NCBI GenBank assembly: GCA_935421135.1
Contig: OW285189.1
Span: 4,175,072 to 4,239,071, forward strand
Source of the DNA: Bugulina stolonifera
Lineage: Eukaryota > Bryozoa > Gymnolaemata > Cheilostomatida > Bugulidae
DNA length: 64,000 nt
Reading direction: 5' to 3'
Numbering within the stretch: the first letter of the stretch is position 1; every line of letters begins with the position of its first letter. Below the pieces are notes generated by a model. It worked only from the letters and a program-made list of their open reading frames with translations. It made no database searches and was not told the DNA's origin. The position numbers and the translations under genes were made by a program. This document shows positions 26,528 through 38,500 of the stretch, in pieces.

Positions 26528-29500
26528 AAATAGTAATAAAAGTAGGTATTGAAAGACTAGTAATTGTATTATTAGATCTTTCAAGAGAAAAAGAGGGTGA
26601 ATCTAAGAAAAAGAGTGGAGCAGGTGAAGAGGTGGGAGTAGAAGTAGGTATCGAAACAGTGGTAACTGTATCATCAGATCTTTCAGGAGAATGAGAGGGC
26701 GAATGTGAAGAAAAGAGTGGAGGAAAAGAAGCAGTAGAAGGAGTAGTAGTAATGATAGTAGTAATAGTAGTAGTTGTAGGAGAAGAAGTAGAGGTGGTAA
26801 TGTCTCCATTAGTAAGAGAGTTACTGATGGAAGAAGCATCTGAATTAAAATGATGGTGAGAAGGGAGAGGAAATTGTGAAGAGCACACCCCAGACTTTAA
26901 AGAGAATGGAGTAGTACACATCCCCTTAAAGAAGGGAGGGTATACTACCCCACCAACAGTTGTTGGAGTGTATGCGGGGATGAGTATTTTGGAAGGTGGA
27001 GAGTGACCAGTGACCCTTTGCAAAAAGGATATGGTCTTTTTTAATGAGTAGATATCAGTTAGAAAGCGAGTGTTGAATGAGATGTGGCGGTGACAGGGCT
27101 TTCCATCAATACGATGATTAGATGGAAAGTTGTAGTGTCTATTCATCCCCTCGTCATCTACTGTTATGTGATAGAAAAAACAGATTCTGAGCAAAAAATG
27201 TTGTTGAATATGGACACCTCGTCGGTGCCCAACATTCTTATTACATAAAAAGCAGGGGTCATCCGATTCAAATGGCTTTGCTAGTGACATCTCCAGTCTT
27301 CTTTTTGCCTCATCACTAACAAAGACATAGAATCTTAGACCCCCCCCCCCTTACTTATCGGCTTTGTTCTGAGTCCTAAAAAAAGAAAAAAAAAACAAGA
27401 ATAAGTGAGAGAGGACATAGGACTTACTTGTAAATCAAAAAGATTCTAAATAGACAAATAGATAGTAGATCATTCTTACCTAGCTCTATCCCATCTACTC
27501 CCCCACATTCCTCAAATAATGCAATTTCTTCTTCACCTAGTTCTGTTTCTTTTTCATTCTATAATGTAAATAAAATGTGCAGAGACTAATTAACAAACTA
27601 CATTAACATAGTCTTTTGTAATATATGGTTTTTGAGGAATTTGATGAAAAAACTAGCACTCTAAGTACTAAGCAAGTCTACTAAAGTCTGTCTATTTTCT
27701 CACATAAAGAGAAATATACCATTAACATGAGAAAACCAGTTGTCATTTATGTTTTATTTTTTCACATAAGAAAAGAAAAAAGTGTCTTATTGATAGAAAT
27801 AATACATAAGAAAGAAAGTGCAATACTTATAATAAAAATATAACTAATCTTTAACATCTTAGACATGGTAAGAGACTTATAGAATTAGAGAAAATCATAC
27901 TATGGCTAATTAACATCTGGTTTTAAAAAGGAAGTAGTCTCTTTTGACAATATAGACATGGTAAGAGGCTTATAGTATAAAAAAGTACATTATCATACTA
28001 TGTGTAACTAACATGTACTTCTGAAGAAATGTCAGTAATCTCCTTTGACATCTTAGAAATAATGTGATGAGGTGTAGAAACCCAACACCATAGTGGATGG
28101 AAGTTGTAGTGCATGTGTGAACAAATAAGATAATAGACTAACCATTTCTGGAGATGGGATTCTTTTTCTTGAAATTCTTCTGTCCTCTGAATCGTATGTT
28201 ATCATGTACTTAGTGCCTTTTTTTGTTGTTTTAATTTTTCTTATATATTTTTTTCTTAGATGCTTAGATGTAGAAGCCTGTAAGTATATGTAGAGTAATA
28301 AACATATACCAAAGCATAAGTCAAGTAGACAAAACTACTAATGCAACATAGTTACTAAACAAAGAGAATAAGAATGAATAAAAATATATAAGAAACATGA
28401 GCATAGTGGTAGTGTACAAGTCAAGTATACAAAAATACTAATCCCTATAGTTATTGAGCAAGAAAATAAGAATACTGATAACAACTACTTTTAGAATGAA
28501 TAGAATAGGCAAGTAAAATAACAAGTAATAATATATACTAAAGCCTTAGCTGTGTGGATAAAACCACCAACTCACCATAGTCACTGGGGAATAGAAACAA
28601 GAATAGATAAACAGAACATGTATAAGCAAGGGCGTTTCTAGCTATTGTCGCAGGAGTCGTGCGACCCCCTTTGCACTAACCAAAAGTCAAAACGGATTAT
28701 GTACTACATTGTATTTAGCCTTGCTGGTTGTCAGGGCAACCAGCAATAGCCTGTGTGCACCGTCTAAAATGGAAAGTTGTGTCACCCACGATACCTATTT
28801 CATAGAGTTTAGTATACCAAATCTTTGCTAACTTGATCCTTCTCTCAATCGTTGTGAGTAGCATAGAAAAAACTACCATTCTTCGTTTGATTGAGAGTTT
28901 TATGGCAAATTTGCTGCCACTACTAATCTACTTGACTTTTTGATGTGAGAATGCAACATTTTGTGTCCACATGATATATAACTGACTAATCTACTTGACT
29001 TTTTGAAGTGAGAATGCAACATTTTGTGTCCACATGATATATAACTGACTAGGGACTTTTGTTGTAGTAGAAGTAGTCTAATACTACTGATAATAAAATA
29101 ATAATATAATCAATAAGAATAATTAATAATTATAATTTTAATTTGATAAATATTAATAATAATTGATAATATAAATATCAATTACTGAATTAGTAATAAT
29201 TATTTATAATATAATTAGTAATTTTTGTTGTTTTTTATCACTTTAATTACACAATTTGCTTATTGGTTTACTAGCATAAGCTGTACAACAACTAAAATAA
29301 TACAATATGAATAATTATTAATTTAATATTATTATTAATAATAATACTAAATTAAAATTAATAAATATTCATATTGTTGTATTGTATTATTTTAGTTGTT
29401 GTACAGCTTATGCTAGTAAACCAATAAGCCAATTGTGTAATTAAAGCGATAAAAACAACAAAAATTACTAATTATAGTAAAATTAAAAATAGGTATTTGT

Positions 29501-32500
29501 TTTATTGAATTGTTTAATGATGTTAATAATAATAGTAATAATAAATTTTAAAAACAACTTTTATTATAATAATAATAATAATATATAAGAAGTAAACTAA
29601 AACTACTACTAACTGTCACTGTGGTGACCCTTATGTATATTCATCACAACCTAAGAACTCAGGGAGAAGATAAGTATTGATGTTAGCCTTAGATTAACGG
29701 CTGACTTTATGCGCTTCTCTATAGTAACGTAATAAAGTTGTGCTATGATATAATCTACTAGTACTCAGGCAGAGAGAAAATCTGAAGATAAAAAGTAAAT
29801 ATAAATAATATTGGCTTCTATTATAGATAACATACTAGCATTTTTATAATTTTTTCATTGATTTGATGGTAAGTGGATGTAGACTAACCTTAGGGATAAT
29901 CCTTATCTGTTATTAAAGCCTTCAAGGCTTGTTTAGTGAAGGGTAGGTGGTATCAAAGGTAGGGTAAGTGGTTTCGTATGGGTAGGGTAGAGTAGGCAGT
30001 TTTGTGGGTAGGGTAGGGGTAGGTGGTTTCGCTACACCCCTAAGCGGGTGTAACGTGCGATGCCTGGATAATCTGTTTGTAACCACTTGTCTTGTTCTCT
30101 TTAGGTTTTGAATATGATGTAGACCTATTTTATATTTGAATACTTACTAGTCTTTAAAAGGTCTGGATATATTTACATGTATATCTTGATAATACTCGGA
30201 TAATCTTTTTGTAACCGCTTGTCTTGCTCTCTTTAGGTTTTGAATATGATATAGACCTATCTCATATTTGAATACTCAATAGTCTGGTCTGGATATATTT
30301 GCATTTATATCTTAATTTCTCGTAATTAGTAAAGAACACATTTGGTGTATTCCAACTATAAGTTGTGTTAAACATGGTTTTGTATTGCAATAAATACCAG
30401 CCTACATAATATACGCCTACTGCAGTCGTAGAACTTTTATAGTTGTAATCAGTGCTTGGAAGTATTGTGATGGTACAGGACATTTGTATACGACCCCAAC
30501 TCCCGGACGAAGCTCCACCGCACCCTAAGTGCCTAGTAGTTGTTACAGCGCTACTCACCTGACACTAACATTCTCACAATTAGTGCTCGTATACTTACCT
30601 TTAACTGCATTGCATGTTCAAAGTACTTAATTACCGTCTATATACATGTCTCCATGTGTTTATGCTCATTCCTTATTCATGTATCTTACTATATGTTGTT
30701 GTACATAGTCACATGAATGTTACTAAGTCCTTTTTTATGCCTTTTATACCCATGTACAGAGGCCCGACCTCTCAGAATCCTTTGATATTCATTTTGTACA
30801 TGAATTGGACCATTATAAGCAACTTTTGTAGAACCCGACCTATTTTGGGTCGGCCGTCGGGCTTCCGGCGGCCATCTTGTTGCGCAACTTCCGGACGACC
30901 ACACGTCGTCTTTTCCCGACGTCACGTCGGCCGGAAGTCCTTATACTATATAAAGGGCACTGTTTTACTGTTCATTGTCTCAGTCTACACTTGGCTTTCA
31001 ATAAAGACACATCTACACTTGATACAGGGACTTTCTCTTCCTTTTACTAGGTCATTCGCTTTGCGAACCGCCTACTAGGTTGAACTACTCTCTTTCACTG
31101 TATAGTCTGAAGGTCGGACTTGAGATCAGATGGGTCGTCTTTGGTAGTATTTGAGCTACTGAGACCGCTCGATCTTTCATGTAATGCGAAGTCCTATTAC
31201 CACTCATAGGCACTTCATTTCTGGGTCGATAGTCGTCCAAGGACGACCGCACCAAATCACAGAAACCATTACATTGGTGGCAGCGGTGGGATTCTAAGGT
31301 CGTACTCTTACGATACGAAGCGAAGGAAGGTGACCTCGGCCTCGGGTGACCGACCGACCTCATTCTTCAATACTTCTACGGCGATTTAGGACTCGGACCC
31401 GGGAACCTTGGATACGAGAAGGTGACAAACGCTAAAGTGCACCCATAATTCTCGTGGTTCCGCTGGATGTAGCCCGACCTACGCCGGATCTTCAATCAAA
31501 GACCGACCTCGGATCCAGAATAGATTGACGGTACTCAGTACGACCATCAGGCCGACCCGGCCTAACAAACTACGGTAGTTAACTAACTACCCGACACCCT
31601 ACAGACATCAAACCGAGGACGACACGTCCCCTTCACCAAAGAGGCTCCATCTATACTCAGAATGGCTAGCGATATAGACAGGCTAGTAGAGGTAATCGGA
31701 CAGTACATAGAAGTAGCTCGACCTCAGCCGCCTCAACCCTCTTTCAAGACACCACAGTTCGACGGACAAGGAGACGTCGAGTTCTTTATAGAACAGTTCC
31801 TGACCATAGCCGAGGCAAACGACTGGAGCCCGGCAGCCATGTACCTTCACCTAAGAGAGGCCCTCAAGGGACCGGCACAAGAATGTGACCGACCCGGCAC
31901 CTCAGAAGGGATCTTCGAAGCTCTACGCGCCCGATACGGGTTAACTGATAAAGAAGCTAGACTCCAGCTCATACAGCTGCGGAAAGATCCCGGCATGTCA
32001 TTACAAGAACATGCCACCTTAGTCAAGAAACTTGTACATGTGGCTTTCCAGGAACTACCCGAAGCGCACCGCCGGGTATTGGCTGTGGAAAACTTCAGTA
32101 ACTCTCTTGAGGACGGACACCTACAGAGACACCTCTTGGCAATAAACCCCAGAGACGTGGACTCGGCCGTCCGAGCCGGAAATGACTTCCTGCTCGTCAA
32201 GGGACCTTCCCGTGGAAGTAAAGCACACCAAATCAGGGCAGTCACAGAACCCGAGCCGGAGACACTCCAAATAAAGACAGTGGACTCCGACCTGACCTGG
32301 ATCAACGACCTGAAAGAGGCCATCCAGACACTCAGCCAAGAAGTCAGACGACTTCGAGGACTACTAGACGCCCCCAGAGCGCCAGGACCTCGGAACAGAC
32401 CCTCCTGGCAGACCAGCAAAAAGCCTGGTCCCCCTCCTCAACGGACCAATGGGAACACTCCCCCCACATATCCTGAGCCGCCAGTACCCGAGTCGGGAAA

Positions 32501-35500
32501 AGGCTCCGGCCCGAGACAGTAGAGGCTGGCACTCGGGCCCTACAAGTTCCTCGCACCTCTCACCTTTCCATCTCGGAAGACCGTCCCAAGTATCCGGTCG
32601 GCAAGGCCGACCCCCCTTCTAAAACAGTGACTCAAGTGACGTATGTAAAGCCGCATGTACCTAGCCTGTACATACAAGGACGACTATGTAGCCAAGATGT
32701 AACCCTACTCTTGGACACGGGCTGTACGACCAACCTAATATCACCCCGCATCCTGAAGAAGCTGCAGAGACCCGACCTAGAGGTCCTACCAGTAAGTCAG
32801 CCATATGGCAAGATGGCCGACGGCTCGACTCTCAGGTTCGAGGGAATGGTAAGGCTACCTATGGTAGTCGGTCGTACCTTTAGCCAAGAACTGTTCCTCA
32901 TCGGCTCCATACCAGAAGATGGCGTCCTAGGGATGCCCTACCTGACTAAACACAAGTGCTCTGTAAACTGCCATACCGCTAAGGTATACACCAGCCGAGA
33001 TCAATGGCCGTGTGTCAATAGAACGGGAAGCCCTTATACATTGAGGACGATGCCTGAGATGAAGCCTAGTACGCCTCCGCCCGACGTCGATGACTCATGC
33101 CGACGTCAAGGACACCCCACCAGAGGATCCAGGGCCGAGGGAGGAACGGATAATTCAGTACCTAGTACACCTGCGCCCGACGTTGATGATCAATGCCGAC
33201 GTCAAGGACACCCCCACAGAGGATCCAGGGCCGAGGGAGGAACGGGAAGCTCATCACTTAGTACACCTGCGCCCGACGTTGATGATCAATGCCGACGTCA
33301 AGGACACCCCCACAGAGGATCCAGGGCCGAGGGAGGAAAAGGATCATTACCGCCCAGTACAACTCCGCATGGCGTCGAAGTACAATGCCGACGTCCTGGC
33401 CACCCGATAGGGGGGCTAGAAGCCGAGGGAGGAACAGCGAAGAAAAAGAGGCAAGTAGAGGACCAGGGCCGACAGGCTAAAAAGCCGCGCATCCAGGAGC
33501 GTAGACAAGGCGCAAACCGCCTCGAGGAAGGTGCTGTCGACTATTTCCAGCACCCGATATTCCCGCCGCCCGACTGGGGCAGAGGTTCAAAAGGTAGACC
33601 CTCCTACGTCCGGATGCTTACGCCCTACACTAGGGAACACAGACCCCTATCATACAGGAGGAAGGCCCGGTGGAAGCGAGGCCGACCCCCAGAGGTTATA
33701 CTAGAAAGAATTCATCACAAATGGGCTGCCCAGACGACTACCTGTCGTAGGCCGACACGGCCAGGCCCGTGTTTACTCCCCAATTCAATAGACAGATCCG
33801 GTGACCCAGACAACCTTGAGATCAAAATAGATCTAACAACCGGGGTCAGACAAGTGCACTTCCGCCGCAACGTAGCCCTACTACATGGTGAGAAGCCAGC
33901 TGTTGCAGACATAACGTCGCACACCAGAAGGAGAACCAGGGCAGCCCCCACACCTATAAAAGGCCAGGATCCAGATGGATCCCTCAGTACCTTCACCACC
34001 ACCACTCAGTCAACACCTAGTCGGACAACAGAGCACTCTATTCGAGACTCCTCAACAAGGACGGTGCCCTCCCTAGTCGGCCTACTCATGGACTTGCCAG
34101 GTGAGCCAATAGACCTGGACGAGGTACTGTTGCTTTTGGACGACGACGAATTATATGCTGATCTCGGGAACCCCTCGAGGGATGAGGTCGTGCCAGTCGG
34201 GTCGGGTCATACTGAAGTATCTTCGGTACTTCGGGACGATACCGTCCTAACCGACTCGGACATGCACCACCTCCCCTCCGGGACGACCTCGGACATGCAT
34301 ATGTACTCTAATGACATTGTACACCATGTGACTGAGTCGGGTGACGAAGACGACTCGGCCTACGCAAACATTGATAATCTAAATGATCAACCTCTTGTAT
34401 CTACACTTTCTCTTATAGAGACCTCTCCAGAGACGCCTATGCCGCAGTCTCAACTTTGCTGGATCTCTCCACGGACCAGTAGTGATATACGTCGGACAGC
34501 CCGATGTAAAGGAAGGAACTCCTATTGTCGACTATGTAAGCTAGAAGGGACGGAGAACACCATCAAGGCTCACACACGCCAACACTTTACCCAGTTCTTC
34601 TGTTCCTGTGGAGTCAGCGCCCGTGATGCAGAGACTGTCTATCGGCACCAAAGCCAGACAGGCCACGGAGCCATCCAGTATGAAGTGGATTCCCACATGT
34701 TCCAGCTTTTCCTCAAGGCGATGAAGCTCGACAAGAGGGTCGCTTACCCCTCATGTATCCCAGCCGACGTAGGACCAAAACCTTTCACTATACCAGCTCC
34801 TCCAGAAGCTGAAGCCAGAGCAGCAGTGGTGCGACTGACACCTCCTCCTGCCCCAAAGAAAACAAGTAAAAGAAAGTCGCCCTGGGAGCGACTAGGCAGT
34901 CCAAAGCGACCACAGACTCGTATGGACCCTCCAGCCTTGGACCACAGAGGGACTGATACTTACGACATACCCAAACGTCGGCCCCGGCCGCCTAAGGCTA
35001 GAACCGGATCAGACAAGGCCGTCCTATTGTCGACCAGCCCTCCAGATACTAAAAACACAAAGAAATCTCTTGAGTCCCGCACCCCTACAGCAGAATTCCA
35101 GAAGGAAAGAGAACGATTGTGTGCCACTTTAAACAATCGTCTCGGACGCCTCAGGCACCAACTGCACATACTCCAGCAGAGACTTCTTCACTCACATGTT
35201 AGAGACCGGCTTACTATAGTCCAGCAGACGGAAGCCGTACAGGACGAAATATCCCTCCACCAACGGCTCACGGAGCAGATCCTTAGACATACTCGAAGAG
35301 ATAGTGCCAAGGATCGGGGGGCTATGTGATGGTACAGGACATTTGTATACGACCCCAACTCCCGGACGAAGCTCCACCGCACCCTAAGTGCCTAGTAGTT
35401 GTTACAGCGCTACTCACCTGACACTAACATTCTCACAATTAGTGCTCGTATACTTACCTTTAACTGCATTGCATGTTCAAAGTACTTAATTACCGTCTAT

Positions 35501-38500
35501 ATACATGTCTCCATGTGTTTATGCTCATTCCTTATTCATGTATCTTACTATATGTTGTTGTACATAGTCACATGAATGTTACTAAGTCCTTTTTTATGCC
35601 TTTTATACCCATGTACAGAGGCCCGACCTCTCAGAATCCTTTGATATTCATTTTGTACATGAATTGGACCATTATAAGCAACTTTTGTAGAACCCGACCT
35701 ATTTTGGGTCGGCCGTCGGGCTTCCGGCGGCCATCTTGTTGCGCAACTTCCGGACGACCACACGTCGTCTTTTCCCGACGTCACGTCGGCCGGAAGTCCT
35801 TATACTATATAAAGGGCACTGTTTTACTGTTCATTGTCTCAGTCTACACTTGGCTTTCAATAAAGACACATCTATACTTGATACAGGGACTTTCTCTTCC
35901 TTTTACTAGGTCATTCGCTTTGCGAACCGCCTACTAGGTTGAACTACTCTCTTTCACTGTATAGTCTGAAGGTCGGACTTGAGATCAGATGGGTCGTCTT
36001 TGGTAGTATTTGGGCTACTGAGACCGCTCGATCTTTCATGTAATGCGAAGTCCTATTACCACTCATAGGCACTTCATTTCTGGGTCGATAGTCGTCCAAG
36101 GACGACCGCACCAAATCACAGAAACCATTACAGTATGTAGGCCCTACATGTAAACTGAATTATCTAACCAAACTGAACAACCAATATACTTTAGCCCGTA
36201 TCTAATCTGTCTGTCTATACCGCATGATTAAATCTAGACACATTATCATTCCAAAAGTTACCCTTCCTATAATACCTGGCTGGTTTATAGTAACCAGAGG
36301 GAAACTCCTTAGAAAGGTTGAACAGGCCAAGGCAACTCCTATGATAAATGATCAGCCTATGTCTAGGCGGGAATTTTTTTGTGGCACTAGGAAGAATTAG
36401 CTGCATGCACTCTGTTCATACATACAAGGTCGTCTAAAATATATTGATGAAGCACTGAGGTTTGCATAATTCGATGTCTGGGGATTACTATGCCTGACAT
36501 AGATTACTCGTCCATTTTGACAATATTTTTCACCAGCATCCAAAAAAGAGCTGTTTGAAATACCACAGTTTTGTCTTTTAGATGAGCTCTGGATGCAGCT
36601 TTGGACACTGAAATGCGCTCAGCAGCTTCAGCGGCCGGGGCGCTGCCCCGGACCCCGCCAGGGGGCCTAGGCGGCCCCCTGGACCCCCGGCCTGCTGATT
36701 TCGCCATCCCTTTGATAATTTTCTAGAAACGCCCCTGATAAGCAAGAACTAATTTTGAAGTGAATAATCAGTATAAGACAGAAAAAAAACCAAAAATACC
36801 ACCCCTTACTTTTTATGTGTCTTTTTAACCAATTAAGTCTTTCTGATGGTAAGCTCCTCCCAAACAGAGAGATAAATTACTCTTGTGTTAGTGCAGATCT
36901 ATTTATTAGAATTAGTCAGTTAGTCTTTTTAGCATCAAGTTCATCCCAAGTAGTGTAATAAATCACTTTGGTGTAGACCTATTTATTAGAATTATTCAGT
37001 TAATCTTTTTAGCAACAAGTTCATCCCAAGTAGTGTAATAAATCACTTTAGTGCAGACCTATTCATTAGAATTATCCAGTTAATCTTTTTAGCAGCAAGT
37101 CCACCCCAAGTATTGTGATAGACCACTTTAGTACAGTATAGTCTTGGATGTAGAGTATAGGCTACACTTGATAATATACTTCTTTGCTAGGATGTACTAG
37201 TATAGTCAGTACAAGTGGTAATAAACTGTTTTGATACTTATTACACTACTAGTGGTATAACTACTCATATTGAAAATAAATCTCACCACTTATAAAGTTT
37301 CTAAGCTCTGGTCACACTAATTGTAGTATAGACAGAGCAGATCTCTACACACATGCTTTCATGTTGAGAATCAAAACACTTTAATATATAAGCTTACAAA
37401 GTTTCTAAGCCCTGGACATACCAAAGGAGAATTATATCACTACTAAAATAGAATTAGTCCCAATGTTAACTCAAATGAGTGAATTCATATTAAAATACAT
37501 ATTAAAATAGCTAGGATGTACTAGTATAGCCAGTACAAGTGGTAATAAACTTGTTTTGATACTTATTACACTACTAGTGATATAACTACTCATATTGAAA
37601 ATATATCTCACCACTTATAAAGTTTCTAAGCTCTGGTCACACAAATTGTAGTATAGACAGATCAGATCTCTACATACTTGCTCTCATGTTGAGAATCAAA
37701 ACAGTTTAATATTTAAGCTTACAAAGTTTCTAAGCCCTGGTCATACCAAAGGAGTATTATATCACTACTAAAATAGAATTAGTCCCAATGTTAACTCAAA
37801 TGAGTAAATTCATATTACAATACATATTAAAATAAGTTTACTTACCATATTAATTGTTGAGTGATGTTTATTCAGAGAAATTAGTAAATATCCACAGAGT
37901 TGCAAGTCTTTACTAGATGGTTGAGTGGTGATGATAAAAATCCTCTCTCATGCTTGCTTTTATGGAAGTCTTTGTCCAATCAGAAGTGATGTGCCTTTTT
38001 TTAGTCTGATTTATTACATCCCGATGTGATTCGATGTATCCCGATGTAACCCGATGTGTTTCCGATGTAACCCGATGTAACCCGATGTGTTTTCGACCTC
38101 CCCCGATGTGATTCGATGTGTCCCGATGTGTTTTCGACCTCCCCCGATGTGATTCGATGTGTCTCGATGTGATTCGATGTACCCCGATGTGTTTCTGAAG
38201 CTCCCCGATGTGATTTGATGTTCCCCGATGTGATTCGATGTGACCCGATGTGTTTTCGACCTCCCCCGATGTAAATCGATGTACCCCGATGTGTTTCTGA
38301 AGCTCCCCGATGTGGTCTGATGTCCCCCGATGTGTTTTTGAACTCCCCCGATGTGATTCGATGTGCCCCGATGTGATTTCGACCTCTCCCGATGTGATTC
38401 GATGTGCCCCGATGTGTTTTCGACCTCCCCCGATGTGATTCGATGTGCCCCGATGTGTTTCCGAAGCTCCCCGATGTGTTTCGATGTGCCCCGATGTGTT

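Larger units (their letters stand above)
30466..36132 (+). mobile_element. Young Ty3/gypsy-like LTR retrotransposon lacking RT, RNase H and integrase
   Basis: 5667 bp between GTAT target copies (30462-30465 and 36133-36136). In order: 5' LTR, tRNA-Leu-type primer site, leader, gag (31662-32522), a -1 frameshift signal, a protease-containing ORF to 35329 that runs into the 3' LTR, a short polypurine tract and the 3' LTR. The LTRs have equal length and I found only two differences in 808 bases, so the insertion is recent. Both reading frames are open throughout. Pol enzymes other than protease are missing, not broken, so replication would need enzymes supplied by another element. Confidence 0.9.
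28630..36737. mobile_element. hAT-type element with nested LTR retrotransposon, 8-bp duplication ATAAGCAA
   Basis: The right end reads CTAGAAACGCCCCTG; the left is GGGCGTTTCTAG, lacking the first bases of the expected CAGGGGCG end. ATAAGCAA flanks both sides exactly (28622-28629 and 36738-36745). The subterminal GC-rich hairpin block at 36630-36700 ('ggggcgctgccccgg') is often seen in hAT ends. Apart from the LTR element (30466-36132) about 2.4 kb remains, with no transposase frame, so it is non-autonomous. Confidence 0.85.
26198..37848 (-). pseudogene. Gene A, copy 1: Cys/His-domain Ser/Thr-rich protein, frameshifted
   Basis: Minus-strand equivalents of the copy 2 exons: start codon 37846-37848 directly followed by GTAAGT, then 28143-28277, 27480-27558 and 26198-27375. 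The first three are open and correctly phased. The last has 11 G where copy 2 has 6 (near 27340-27350), which shifts the frame, and a second indel near 26318-26330 that replaces the conserved C-terminus. The 9.6 kb intron 1 contains the whole nested hAT/LTR insertion. Both breaks are at homopolymers, so assembly error cannot be excluded for either. Confidence 0.7.

Noticed and set aside
30614..31078. 154-codon frame, repeated identically at 35473-35937
   Set aside because: It lies wholly inside the LTRs, overlaps the promoter and polyadenylation signal, and is identical only because the LTRs are.
31847..32419. 190-codon minus-strand frame across gag
   Set aside because: Antisense shadow of the gag gene; no similarity and no promoter.
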